Shown here in pieces: positions 16,762-25,060 of a DNA stretch of 34,453 nt. Each line of letters begins with the position of its first letter. The first letter of the stretch is position 1. The stretch covers positions 1 through 34,453 of the forward strand of contig JAMPAL010000012.1 of NCBI GenBank assembly GCA_023667245.1, in the 5' to 3' direction. A program made the translations under genes and the position numbers. Source of the stretch: Anaeroplasma bactoclasticum (GTDB lineage: Bacteria; Bacillota_I; Bacilli_A; ML615J-28; CAG-313). Under the pieces are notes generated by a model, which had not been told where the DNA came from, made no database searches, and saw only the letters and a list, made by a program, of their open reading frames with translations.

Positions 16762-17770
16762 TATTTCTCCTTCTGATATAGATGCGTTTCATCGCTTGAA
16801 GTGAAATCAAGATTCTATACCAATCGTATTCATCACTACTACATATTATATCATTAGTTGGAAAAATCGACAACCAAGTTAAATAATTAATTTTATCATT
16901 TGCAATAAAGTGAGTATGATTCATACAACTTTTGCCAAGAAGTGGGATTCTTTGCGCTTTATTGTAGATGCTACCAACATGTCGTAAATCTACATCGTGA
17001 TATCCAATAGGAACAACCCCTACTTCTTCTTTCGAAGAAATTTGCATATAACCTATTTTTTGATTCTTACTAGGATAAAATAAGTTGCATGGTCTTACTT
17101 TCATTTGAAGTACTGGTTTTAAACGCAGATGCGGTTGATGATATCCATAAAGCGCCATTCCAACACGAACATAATTTCCTACCAAAGATTTATGCAGTGA
17201 TTTTGTCGCATTCGCGTGAATAACATCAAATTTTCTAAATTCAAGGTATTTTTCAAAGAGATTCACTTGTTTTTGGTAATAATTCGACTCTTCAACATCT
17301 GAAGAAAAGTGTGTATAAATTCCCTCTATCGTAATGAGAGGATTGGTTTCTAAGGTATCCATAACCCATTTAAATTCTTCCATATTTCTTAATCCCAGTC
17401 TATTCATTCCTGAATCAATTCGAATGTGGACTATTGTAGGAACTGATATATCTTTGATGAAGAAGGCATCGAGCGGATGATTTATGGATATTCTTACATT
17501 TGAATTGTCAATCGCTGTGACTTGTTGTTTGGTTAGGCTTTCCATAATCAATACGGCATCATCTTTGAGATATTTTTTGCTCTCTATGTACTCTTCTTTT
17601 TTTTCAAAGGCAAAAAAATGAACCTGATTGTTTTGTAATAACGGAATCATAAAGGATGCTTTCATAGCATAGGCATCGCTTTTTAATACTGCTATGATGT
17701 TCCTTTTTGTTTTTTTACGAATTTCTCGAATATTGTCCTCTATTTTATTGACATAAATAAAAAGTGGCAT
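16595..17770 (-). CDS. alr: Diverged alanine racemase family protein, C-terminus overlapping prmC
   Basis: A fold-type III PLP enzyme of the alanine racemase family (L-alanine to D-alanine for peptidoglycan) that is clearly divergent. The PLP lysine is kept in IAVLKSDAYA (Lys30 from the ATG), as are SGMNRLG, VRVGMALYG and the catalytic tyrosine in KIGYMQ. The lysine that is carbamylated in Geobacillus Alr is Arg (HIRIDSGM), the CMD motif is CMN, and the C-terminal domain is short. Recognisable homology ends at KRIYI near residue 332. The frame then runs 58 codons in another frame of prmC, an overlap of 167 bases. The start is ATG 17770 with GGTGAT, in the loop of a terminator-like hairpin. 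It could be a functional racemase, a relative with a changed substrate, or a decaying gene. Confidence 0.75.
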   Translation of the reverse strand: MPLFIYVNKIEDNIREIRKKTKRNIIAVLKSDAYAMKASFMIPLLQNNQVHFFAFEKKEEYIESKKYLKDDAVLIMESLTKQQVTAIDNSNVRISINHPLDAFFIKDISVPTIVHIRIDSGMNRLGLRNMEEFKWVMDTLETNPLITIEGIYTHFSSDVEESNYYQKQVNLFEKYLEFRKFDVIHANATKSLHKSLVGNYVRVGMALYGYHQPHLRLKPVLQMKVRPCNLFYPSKNQKIGYMQISSKEEVGVVPIGYHDVDLRHVGSIYNKAQRIPLLGKSCMNHTHFIANDKINYLTWLSIFPTNDIICSSDEYDWYRILISLQAMKRIYIRRRNNDIPKILKIKNQGSRASRIRKGSGETVGTRIIGHGWGYLFREFTFRNTRKIDDDI

Positions 17771-17790
17771 TTCAATCACCACTTTTTTAT
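17757..17790 (-). terminator. Terminator-like hairpin enclosing the alr start codon
   Basis: AAAAAGTGG (17759-17767) and CCACTTTTT (17779-17787) pair perfectly over an 11-base loop, with T-rich sequence following on the minus strand. The loop holds most of the GGTGAT ribosome site and the ATG of the alr-like gene. It can act as prfA terminator, as a block to alr translation, or both. Confidence 0.6.
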
Positions 17791-17808
17791 ATTCATTATA
17801 TTGATATT

Positions 17809-18879
17809 TTATTCATCTTGATCAACACTTAATTGCTTTTTTTGCTCATAAGCGATTAAGGCATCAATTACGCCATCTAGTTTACCTTCCATTACCCGAT
17901 CAAGTTGTTGGATTGTATAACCGATTCGATGATCAGTAAGACGATTTTGAGGATAATTATATGTTCTAATTTTTTCGCTACGATCGCCATGTCCAATCTT
18001 TGCTTTTCTTTCTTCGCCTTCTGCCGCTTCTTTTTCCTGAAGCATATGATCATATAATCTAGCGCGTAATACTTTTAATGCACTGGCCTTATTCTCGTGT
18101 TGGCTCTTTCCATCTTGACAGGATACAACAATTCCTGTAGGAATATGCGTAACTCGAATAGCAGATTTCGTTGTATTGACACATTGTCCACCAGGTCCTG
18201 ATGCACAAAATGTATCTATACGAACATCATTCATATCCAATTCCACTTCTAACTCTTCTGCTTCTGGCATAACAAGTACTGTTGCTGTGGAAGTATGAAT
18301 ACGACCAGCTGATTCTGTGCTAGGCACACGTTGTACCCGGTGACTTCCTGATTCATATTTAAGAAAAGAATACACCGCATCACCACTAATCATAAAACTG
18401 ATTTGTGAAAATCCCCCAGCCTCACAAGAAAGAGAATCCATTACTTCTACTTTCCATCCCTTGCTTTCTGCAAATTTGATATACATTCGATATAAGTCTC
18501 CAGCAAAAATATTACCTTCATCTCCACCCGCAGCTCCTCTAATCTCAACAATTACATTTTTTTCATCGTTGGGATCCTTAGGCAACAATAAAATTTTAAT
18601 TTCTTCTTCTAATTCTGGTAAACGATTATTGGCTACATCTAATTCCATTTGCGCCATTTCTCTTATTTCAGGATCAGAGTCATTGACCATTTCTTTTAAA
18701 TCTACAATATCTTGATTGAGTTTTTGTAGTTCCTGATATTTTACAACAATCTTTTCTAGTGAACGTTGTTCTTTCGCTAAAGCAGTCATTTTTTTGATAT
18801 CAGATACTATATTGGGATCAGTCAATTGCTCGCCAATTTGTTGATATCTTTGACGAATGACCTCTAAACGATCTATCAT
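17809..18879 (-). CDS. prfA: Peptide chain release factor 1
   Basis: A 356-residue class I release factor recognising UAA and UAG. The codon-reading motif P-S-T is at 186-188 (usually PAT/PxT), and the GGQ that triggers peptidyl-tRNA hydrolysis is at 230-232 in SGPGGQCVNTTKSAIR. The N-terminal helical domain and the AAGGDEG segment near residue 116 are standard. It follows dnaB by 46 bases and precedes alr and prmC; PrmC methylates its GGQ. Confidence 0.97.
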   Translation of the reverse strand: MIDRLEVIRQRYQQIGEQLTDPNIVSDIKKMTALAKEQRSLEKIVVKYQELQKLNQDIVDLKEMVNDSDPEIREMAQMELDVANNRLPELEEEIKILLLPKDPNDEKNVIVEIRGAAGGDEGNIFAGDLYRMYIKFAESKGWKVEVMDSLSCEAGGFSQISFMISGDAVYSFLKYESGSHRVQRVPSTESAGRIHTSTATVLVMPEAEELEVELDMNDVRIDTFCASGPGGQCVNTTKSAIRVTHIPTGIVVSCQDGKSQHENKASALKVLRARLYDHMLQEKEAAEGEERKAKIGHGDRSEKIRTYNYPQNRLTDHRIGYTIQQLDRVMEGKLDGVIDALIAYEQKKQLSVDQDE

Positions 18880-18925
18880 ATCTTTCTCTCCTTGTCTTTT
18901 TCTTTTGATTGATAGATGAACGATT

Positions 18926-20344
18926 TTATTCGTTCAATGACTTGGTTTTCAAAGAACGACTTTTTTTCTTCATCACAAGTGGCTTTCTCTCTCGTTGCTC
19001 ACTGTATTTTGAGAAATCACCATAAAAATGGTAATCAATATTATCTAATGGTCCTTGACGATTCTTCGCAATAGATAATACTATTTCTTTATACCCTGAC
19101 TCTTGTTCCATTTTCTTAGCTGCTTCCTCATCTTCACTTTCTTCAACGTCTTTTCTTCTAAACAAGAATAAAACCATATCGGCATCTTGTTCAATACTTC
19201 CTGATTCACGTAAATCCGCAAGTACAGGACGTTTATCTTCACGAGTTTCAATACCTCTAGATAACTGAGATAAAGCTAAAATAGGGATTTCCAAATCTCT
19301 CGCTAGTGTTTTCAATTGTCTTGAAATCTTTGATACTTCTTCTTGCCTATTGCCTCTAGAGTTATCAAAGGTAACCAATTGCAAGTAGTCAATAATCAAG
19401 AAATCCAGTTCACCTGCTTGCTTCAATTGCCGACATTTGGCCCGAATATCAGAAATATTAGTAGAACTATTTTCATCAAAGTGTAAGTGATATTTACTCA
19501 AATCTTCTCTTGCTATTCCTAAAAGCAATAAATCATCACTACTCAATTGGCCACTTCTAATTCGGCCCAATTCAATGTTAGCTTGATAACTATATATTCT
19601 CATCATCAGTTGTTCTATGCTCATTTCAAGAGAAAATAAGGCTACATGTGCATCTTTGTTTTCTCTTGCCACATTGAGCGCCAAGTTAATGGCAAATGCT
19701 GATTTACCTACAGAAGGACGTGCCGCAAGAATCATTAAATCTCCTTTTTGAAGTCCTAGTGTAGCTTTATTCAAATAAGGGTATCCTGTATTTAAACCTG
19801 TCAACTCAGAAGTATTGCCTACATAACCTTCAATTTGAGTATATACTCGCTTGGCTGCCTCAGCAATCGTCACGAATGAAGACGTTCTTCTTTTTTTGAT
19901 TACATCTAAAATGGTATCTTCCGCCCTGTCTAATACAGTATTGAAATCATACTTAGAAGTCAGAATGTCATTAGATAATTCTTGCATACTCGCTAATATT
20001 TTTCGTTCAATTGCCTTTTCTTCTACGACATCGATATAAAGACCAACGGATGCGGTAGAAGGGATCACATCTATCAACTCGATTAAATAACTTTTATATT
20101 CTTCTAAATTGGAAACCTTATCATGCGTCAACTGTTCAATGACACTCACCGTCTCAATTTTAGTGGTTTGGTGAAACAATGTTGTCATTGCTTTAAAAAT
20201 GGTTACGTGTTTAGGATTATAAAAATCTTCTGGTTTTAACTTTCCAACAAGATTATTCATTACTGCATTTTCAATTAAAATACTTCCTAAAACATACATT
20301 TCTGCATCATTATTATAAGGGACTGATCGATTATGTTCTTGCAT
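18926..20344 (-). CDS. dnaB: Replicative DNA helicase
   Basis: A 472-residue hexameric replicative helicase (DnaC in Bacillus nomenclature). The N-terminal DnaB domain begins VPYNNDAEMYVLGSIL. The RecA-like motor has Walker A ARPSVGKSAFAINLAL near residue 209, Walker B LDFLIIDYLQLV, and LSQLSRGIETREDKRPVLAD with the conserved DLRESGSIEQDADMV stretch. It lies 9 bases after the L9 coding region, the usual rplI-dnaB order. A short hairpin (TGAACGA/TCGTTCA) overlaps its end but lacks a T run. Confidence 0.97.
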   Translation of the reverse strand: MQEHNRSVPYNNDAEMYVLGSILIENAVMNNLVGKLKPEDFYNPKHVTIFKAMTTLFHQTTKIETVSVIEQLTHDKVSNLEEYKSYLIELIDVIPSTASVGLYIDVVEEKAIERKILASMQELSNDILTSKYDFNTVLDRAEDTILDVIKKRRTSSFVTIAEAAKRVYTQIEGYVGNTSELTGLNTGYPYLNKATLGLQKGDLMILAARPSVGKSAFAINLALNVARENKDAHVALFSLEMSIEQLMMRIYSYQANIELGRIRSGQLSSDDLLLLGIAREDLSKYHLHFDENSSTNISDIRAKCRQLKQAGELDFLIIDYLQLVTFDNSRGNRQEEVSKISRQLKTLARDLEIPILALSQLSRGIETREDKRPVLADLRESGSIEQDADMVLFLFRRKDVEESEDEEAAKKMEQESGYKEIVLSIAKNRQGPLDNIDYHFYGDFSKYSEQRERKPLVMKKKSRSLKTKSLNE

Positions 20345-20353
20345 AATTGCTCC

Positions 20354-20800
20354 TTATTTTTCTTCAACGATAAATAATTTGATTTTAGCAACAATATCTT
20401 TATGCAGTTGTAGTGGAATTTCATAAGTACCCAGTGATGCAATGGGATTATCTAAGACTATTTTTCGCTTATCAATTTTATCACCCAACTTATTTTGAAT
20501 CGCATCAGCAATTTGTTTTGAACTGACAGAACCAAATAATTTTCCTTCTTTTCCAACCTTAACAGGAATCTTCACTTCGGTTTTTTCAATTTTTTCTTTC
20601 AACTCTTTCATGGATTGTACAAGTGCAGCTTCTTGAAGTGCAATTTGATTTTTTTCTTCTTCTAAGCGTTTGATATTTTCTGGTGAAGCAATAATAGCCG
20701 AACCACCTCTCACTAAATTATTCCCAAATCCTGCGGCAACTTCAATAATATCATTTTTCTTGCCCTTCCCCTTTAAATCTTTTAACAAAATGATTTTCAT
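20354..20800 (-). CDS. rplI: Ribosomal protein L9, internal translation unit of the GdpP-L9 frame
   Basis: From the ATG at 20800 the frame gives 148 residues, the normal length of bacterial L9. KIILLKDLKGKGKKNDIIEV and GFGNNLVRGGSAI form the N-terminal 23S-binding domain, then comes the long connecting helix rich in Glu and Lys, then the C-terminal domain. GAGGAGG lies 5-6 bases before the ATG, inside the codons for LEEE of GdpP, so ribosomes can start here directly. Free L9 is therefore likely to be made besides the fusion. It lies 9 bases ahead of dnaB. Confidence 0.92.
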   Translation of the reverse strand: MKIILLKDLKGKGKKNDIIEVAAGFGNNLVRGGSAIIASPENIKRLEEEKNQIALQEAALVQSMKELKEKIEKTEVKIPVKVGKEGKLFGSVSSKQIADAIQNKLGDKIDKRKIVLDNPIASLGTYEIPLQLHKDIVAKIKLFIVEEK

Positions 20801-22846
20801 TTTTTCCTCCTCTAACTCTGAAAGATAGATATCTATTTTTTCTTTTAGAATGGCTATAGTTTCTTGAACCGTTTCATTTTTTCTTTGTGCAGCAGCATTA
20901 TTCAAATGTCCACCACCACCCATTTTTTCCATAATGACTTGACAGTTGGCTTTTCCTAAACTTCTTGCACTAAGTCCTACTTTATATTCTTGATTTTCAT
21001 AAATTCTACCTACTGTAATGGCTAGTTCTACACCTGATAGGGTCAACAATTCATCTGATACTTTAGCAAGACTTGCCCTTTCTAAAATGACATCATCTTC
21101 CGCATAGGCTATTCCTACTCTATCTCGGTATTTTTCCATTGTCCGAATAATCTCTTGTCTGGTTAGTTTCTCAGTTACATCTTCTTTTAAATAGTTTTTA
21201 ACAATGCTCATATCTGCTCCATACTTTTTCAAAGTGGAAGCTGTTTCAAATGTGCCTGAAGAGGTTCTATATACAAAGTTATTGGTATCAACAACAATGC
21301 CGAGTAGCATCCATGTTGCTTCTAGTTCAGAAAATTCGATTTCTTCTTCTGAAAAAGAAAGCAATTCAAAAATCAATTCTACACTAGAAGATGCGGCTGC
21401 TTGTGAATAATAAAATTTAGGATTTTTAATCGCACCTTCACCTTTTCGATGATGATCAATTACCGCAATTTTATCAAAACGATTGAACATTTTTGGATCA
21501 ATAGCCTGATAAATAGTTTGGAAATCGACAACAACCAGTAGGCTATCTTTATTGGCCTTGTGAATTATTTCTTTAGGTGTAATAAAAGCTTCTAAATAAG
21601 AAACATATTCTGTTTTGATAGTATTGAGAACTTTATCTACTGTAGCATCAACACTATCTGGATCGCAAATAATATAAGCCGTTTTTCCTAAACTTTTCGC
21701 CCAACGATAAATAGCAATGGTTGCCGCAAAACCATCCGCATCTATATTTTTATGTCCTACAATAAAGATACTGGATGAATTTTTCATCAAGTTTGTCAAC
21801 TCTTCACATTTTACACGAATTTCTACTTTTGAATCTTTCATGATTGGATCTGTCTTGGCGCCAAAATACAATGTTTCCGAATTTTTTTTGACTACAGCTT
21901 GGTCACCACCACGGCTTAGGGCAAGTTCAAGTTGGCGTTGCGCTTCTTCAGAAAGATCATTGATGTTGATATCACTACAAGCAATTCCCATACTTAAAGT
22001 AATTCGAATCGTTCGCGTATTATTAAAAGTCGTTTTGATTTCATCCAAAATGGTAAAATTCGATTGGATGAGTTTTTCTAAATGCTCTTGGTCAGTAATA
22101 ATCATATACTTCGTTGAAGTGAGTGCTCTAACAAATACACCATTTTCTTTGGCCCATTTGGCAATCGCACCAATAATTTTTCCTTCATATTCAGCTCTTG
22201 ATTGAACATCAAATTCTTGAAGGGATTCCTCTAGATTATCAATATTAATATAACCAATTGATTCAATTCTATTATAATAAAGGGTCTGAAGATTTTCATA
22301 ATCTGTAATATCTGTAAAATAAATTACACTATATTTTACTAGATATTCAACATAATAAATTCTACCATAAATATTAGAGTTACAAGTGATTTTGGTATCT
22401 TCTTCGATTTCATCTAATTCTAATTTTTCTAATTCCAATTTTTCATATAAATTCTTTGAAATATCTTTCAAATAAATTTTCTCTAATTGACTCATAAAAA
22501 TGGTACGTGCACATTCGTTTGACCATACAATTTTAGAATCACCATTGATGACAATGATACCTACTGGAAGTTTATTAAAAGCAGTTTCTCCAGCTTTTTT
22601 AACTTTATATGTAATGGAATTCCACATTTTCAGTCTATTTTGAAGTCCTCGTTCTTCTTTGGTATTTTTCGCACTAAAGGCAGTTGAAATCAACAAAGCT
22701 AACGATACGATGAAAACAATGATAGGGAAAATAATTAATTTATCTTCTCCTCCAAATAATTTGATAAAAATAGATACTGAAAAATAAGCAGAAATAATGA
22801 TAGCAATAGATAAGAAAATGATTAAAACATATTGTCTTTTTTTCAT
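20354..22846 (-). CDS. gdpP: GdpP c-di-AMP phosphodiesterase fused in frame to ribosomal protein L9
   Basis: One 830-codon frame without a stop. Residues 1-682 are GdpP: two membrane helices (7-29, 37-57), a PAS region (about 85-180), a degenerate GGDEF domain (about 190-325, SRGGDQ at 311-316), then DHH and DHHA1 domains. Catalytic residues visible are His365, Asp369, Asp371, Asp441, DHH at 464-466, Asp520 and GGGGH at 643-647. GdpP hydrolyses the messenger c-di-AMP at the membrane. Residues 683-830 are a complete L9. In most Bacillota gdpP and rplI are separate neighbouring genes. A good promoter lies at 22884-22912. A missed stop through sequencing error cannot be excluded. Confidence 0.93.
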   Translation of the reverse strand: MKKRQYVLIIFLSIAIIISAYFSVSIFIKLFGGEDKLIIFPIIVFIVSLALLISTAFSAKNTKEERGLQNRLKMWNSITYKVKKAGETAFNKLPVGIIVINGDSKIVWSNECARTIFMSQLEKIYLKDISKNLYEKLELEKLELDEIEEDTKITCNSNIYGRIYYVEYLVKYSVIYFTDITDYENLQTLYYNRIESIGYINIDNLEESLQEFDVQSRAEYEGKIIGAIAKWAKENGVFVRALTSTKYMIITDQEHLEKLIQSNFTILDEIKTTFNNTRTIRITLSMGIACSDININDLSEEAQRQLELALSRGGDQAVVKKNSETLYFGAKTDPIMKDSKVEIRVKCEELTNLMKNSSSIFIVGHKNIDADGFAATIAIYRWAKSLGKTAYIICDPDSVDATVDKVLNTIKTEYVSYLEAFITPKEIIHKANKDSLLVVVDFQTIYQAIDPKMFNRFDKIAVIDHHRKGEGAIKNPKFYYSQAAASSSVELIFELLSFSEEEIEFSELEATWMLLGIVVDTNNFVYRTSSGTFETASTLKKYGADMSIVKNYLKEDVTEKLTRQEIIRTMEKYRDRVGIAYAEDDVILERASLAKVSDELLTLSGVELAITVGRIYENQEYKVGLSARSLGKANCQVIMEKMGGGGHLNNAAAQRKNETVQETIAILKEKIDIYLSELEEEKMKIILLKDLKGKGKKNDIIEVAAGFGNNLVRGGSAIIASPENIKRLEEEKNQIALQEAALVQSMKELKEKIEKTEVKIPVKVGKEGKLFGSVSSKQIADAIQNKLGDKIDKRKIVLDNPIASLGTYEIPLQLHKDIVAKIKLFIVEEK

Positions 22847-22883
22847 AATTTCACCTCATTTTTATGGCTATTATTGTTCATAT

Positions 22884-22912
22884 ATTATACCACAAAAGAG
22901 TTTTTTTTTCAA
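22884..22912 (-). promoter_or_regulatory. Sigma-A promoter of gdpP-rplI-dnaB
   Basis: On the minus strand TTGAAA (22907-22912), 17 bases, TATAAT (22884-22889), about 38 bases before the gdpP start. The -35 box is the edge of a perfect inverted repeat at 22910-22924. Confidence 0.72.
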
Positions 22913-22931
22913 CCGTATCGGTTGTTTTTTT
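22910..22931 (+). terminator. Inverted repeat with T run next to the gdpP promoter
   Basis: CAACCG (22910-22915) and CGGTTG (22919-22924) pair around TAT and are followed by seven T on the plus strand. No plus-strand gene precedes it, so it may stop antisense transcription or serve as an operator overlapping the -35 box. Confidence 0.35.
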
Positions 22932-22988
22932 ATATATAGCACTTCTTTCTGTTTTTTTATATCAACGATTTTTTCCTATAATTGTTTT

Positions 22989-23018
22989 AAAAAAAGAATT
23001 GATTGGTTAATCAATTCT
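22989..23018 (-). terminator. Intrinsic terminator of degV
   Basis: AGAATTGAT and ATCAATTCT (22995-23003 and 23010-23018) pair perfectly over a 6-base loop; the minus strand continues with a run of seven T. The upstream arm contains the last codons of degV. Confidence 0.85.
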
Positions 23019-23894
23019 CTTACTTCCCATAAAAAATAAAGCAACAGTTCCTGGCCCTGTATGCGAGCCAATCGTTGTCCCAATCGAATAAACCTCAACA
23101 GCGCCTACCAAATTAGGAAATCGGTTTTCAATCAAATCCTTCACCTTATTGGCATCTTCTTGCACAGCGGAGTGGCAAATAAAACACTTTCCCTGGTATG
23201 CGGTTCCACCTTCTGCATACTTTTCCATCTGGTTAACAATTTCTTGAATCACTTTTTCCTTAGTTCTAATTTTCTTTCTCGGAATCAAACGTCCTAGATT
23301 ATCCATATTTAATAGTGGACAAATCTTTAACAATTGGCCAAGGAAAAAACTAGTGGCAGAAATTCTTCCCCCTCTTTTATAACTCGTTAAATCAGTTGAA
23401 AAAAACCAGTGATGAACATTTAATTTATGCTCTTCTACCCAATCTCTACATTCCTCAATATTCTTGCCACTGGCCTTTTGTTCTGCTACCATTTCTACCA
23501 ATAGACCATAGCCACTAGATGCACCAAGCGAATCGACAACATAAATCTTCGCATCTGGATATTTTTCTATTAAATATCTTTGAGCCAAAACAGCCGAATT
23601 TAGGGTTCCAGAAATACCAGAAGACAATGTGATATGAAGAATATCTTGACCATTTTGCACAAATGGTTCCCAAAATTCAATATACTCTTCCGAATTTACT
23701 TGAGAGGTTGTCGGTGTTGCCCCCTCTTTCATGCGCTTATAAAAATCATCTAAGGACATTGTTTTACCAAAGTCATCTTTGTATTCAATACCATCCATTT
23801 GATAATGAAAAGGAATATATTGAATCTGCTTTTGATCTAATCTTTCTTTTGTCAAGTCGACAGTTGAACAACATGTTATTACAAAATCTTTCAT
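23007..23894 (-). CDS. DegV family fatty-acid-binding protein
   Basis: A 295-residue DegV protein from ATG 23894, which has AAGGAG in front; a TTG at 23912 would contain that site and is rejected. The start DFVITCCSTVDL, PFHYQMDGIEYKDDF near 35, GATPTTSQVN near 63, ITLSSGISGTLNSA near 90 and VDSLGASSGYGLLV near 120 are family blocks that line the lipid pocket. DegV/FakB proteins hold fatty acids and, with FakA, allow their phosphorylation for phospholipid synthesis. No FakA is in the window. A -10 box TATAAT lies at 23927-23932. Confidence 0.9.
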   Translation of the reverse strand: MKDFVITCCSTVDLTKERLDQKQIQYIPFHYQMDGIEYKDDFGKTMSLDDFYKRMKEGATPTTSQVNSEEYIEFWEPFVQNGQDILHITLSSGISGTLNSAVLAQRYLIEKYPDAKIYVVDSLGASSGYGLLVEMVAEQKASGKNIEECRDWVEEHKLNVHHWFFSTDLTSYKRGGRISATSFFLGQLLKICPLLNMDNLGRLIPRKKIRTKEKVIQEIVNQMEKYAEGGTAYQGKCFICHSAVQEDANKVKDLIENRFPNLVGAVEVYSIGTTIGSHTGPGTVALFFMGSKRID

Positions 23895-23926
23895 ACATTC
23901 TCCTTTATACAAAATTGTACAATACC

Positions 23927-23932
23927 ATTATA
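23927..23932 (-). promoter_or_regulatory. -10 box of a probable degV promoter
   Basis: TATAAT on the minus strand, 33 bases before the degV start. The best -35 at 17 bases is GTGAAA, which is weak, so the promoter is plausible but not certain. Confidence 0.4.
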
Positions 23933-24248
23933 TACCAATTCTTTCAATATTTCACGCTATATCTCTTTTTTAAACTATCTTCTTTTGAATTCAAAAAGAG
24001 AATTGAAAAATGCAATTCTCCACAAAAGAGAACGACAGCATTTGACAAAAAATACTATTTTTGAGAATATAATCATTTCTATGGAGGATGATTATATAAA
24101 AGCCAAGTATGCAACTATGTTTTTTATGCTATTTATCATCACCAATGATCAAACAATTATATTTTATACAACATCTCTCTATATATTATACTATTTTTAA
24201 ACTAGAAAATCTTTAAGGATTTCTTAAATTTGATTTTCAAATAGCATC
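23933..24248. other. Intergenic region between degV and rpsR
   Basis: AT-rich DNA without a convincing gene. It holds an orphan terminator (23993-24020, minus), a perfect 9-bp inverted repeat (24068-24076 with 24088-24096), and TTGACA at 24041-24046 on plus, which lies 20 bases from TATAAT at 24067-24072. A 39-codon plus-strand frame (24081-24200) has ATG in the repeat loop but no proper ribosome site; it is not called as a gene. Confidence 0.5.
23993..24020 (-). terminator. Orphan intrinsic terminator
   Basis: GAGAATTG (23998-24005) and CAATTCTC (24013-24020) pair over 7 bases and the minus strand continues with five T. The rpsR operon already ends at 24249-24282, so this second terminator either backs that up or ends a short untranslated transcript in between. 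Confidence 0.6.
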
Positions 24249-24282
24249 AAAAAAGTCCTTGAACATACGGTTCAAGGACTTT
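24249..24282 (-). terminator. Intrinsic terminator of the rpsF-ssb-rpsR operon
   Basis: Thirteen perfect pairs: AAAGTCCTTGAAC (24252-24264) with GTTCAAGGACTTT (24270-24282), 5-base loop, and six T on the minus strand. Confidence 0.93.
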
Positions 24283-24299
24283 GAATTGTTTTGGATTAT

Positions 24300-24521
24300 C
24301 TATTCTTTTACGAATGGTAATAAACCCATATGACGAGCACGTTTAATTGCTACTGCTAATTCTCTTTGATAAATTGCTTTTGTACCTGTGATACGACGAG
24401 GTAAGATTTTTCCACGATCAGAAATAAATCTCTTTAATAAGTCTGCATCTTTCCAGTCAATTTTCTTAACTTTATTATCAGTGAAATAACAAGTTTTTTT
24501 ACGTCTTTTAAAATTTGCCAT
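24300..24521 (-). CDS. rpsR: Ribosomal protein S18
   Basis: A 73-residue small-subunit protein that pairs with S6 on the platform. [39 protein letters not shown] and [19 protein letters not shown] are the full family sequence. A single cysteine remains at KTCYFT, so zinc binding of the C+ type is unlikely. Third gene of the rpsF-ssb-rpsR operon, 12 bases after ssb. Confidence 0.97.
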   Translation of the reverse strand: MANFKRRKKTCYFTDNKVKKIDWKDADLLKRFISDRGKILPRRITGTKAIYQRELAVAIKRARHMGLLPFVKE

Positions 24522-24533
24522 ATTTCATTCCTC

Positions 24534-25052
24534 CTAAAATGGTAAGTCGTCATCAGAAATATCAAATTGTGTTTTTACTTCATCATATTGATCTTGAACT
24601 GGTTTCTTTTGTTCTTGGTAAAAACTTGGCTTTGATTGAGGTTGCGCATTTATTTGAGGTTGAGGTTGTGGTGATTGCATATATGATGTTTCATAAGATG
24701 AATAATCACTATAACCGCCAGTTTGTCCACTACTTGATTTTGGCTCTAAAAAGTGAATATTGTCACAAATGACTTCTGTTGCAACACGATTTGAACCATC
24801 TTGAGCAGTGTATCTTCTCGTTTGTAGTTTTCCCTCTACACCTATTTGTCCACCTTTTTTGATAAAACGACATAAATTTTCTGCTTGCTTATTGAAAGCA
24901 ACGCAATTGATAAAATCAGCTTCTCTTTCTCCAGATGGAGAGGCAGCCAATCGGTTTACCGCAATCGAAAAAGCGGTAAAAGAAACATTATTAGGTGATG
25001 TTCTCAGTTCAGGGTCTCTTGTAATTCTCCCTACTAAAATAACTCGGTTCAT
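24534..25052 (-). CDS. ssb: Single-stranded DNA-binding protein
   Basis: A 172-residue SSB. The OB fold covers about residues 1-107: MNRVILVGRITRDPELR, FTAFSIAVNR, DFINCVAFNKQAENLC, GGQIGVEGKLQTRRY. A disordered linker rich in Gln, Pro and Ser follows. The acidic tip ISDDDLPF recruits repair and replication partners. It sits 8 bases after rpsF, the standard S6-SSB-S18 operon. Confidence 0.97.
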   Translation of the reverse strand: MNRVILVGRITRDPELRTSPNNVSFTAFSIAVNRLAASPSGEREADFINCVAFNKQAENLCRFIKKGGQIGVEGKLQTRRYTAQDGSNRVATEVICDNIHFLEPKSSSGQTGGYSDYSSYETSYMQSPQPQPQINAQPQSKPSFYQEQKKPVQDQYDEVKTQFDISDDDLPF

Positions 25053-25060
25053 AATGCCTC

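Noticed and set aside
21717..22205. 162-codon plus-strand frame opposite gdpP
   Set aside because: Long by chance opposite a coding strand; it has no domain pattern, and the opposite strand carries clear GdpP domains.
24081..24200. 39-codon plus-strand reading frame starting MEDDYIKAKYA
   Set aside because: No usable ribosome site, the ATG sits in an inverted repeat, the composition is that of AT-rich spacer, and the possible promoter boxes are 20 bases apart.
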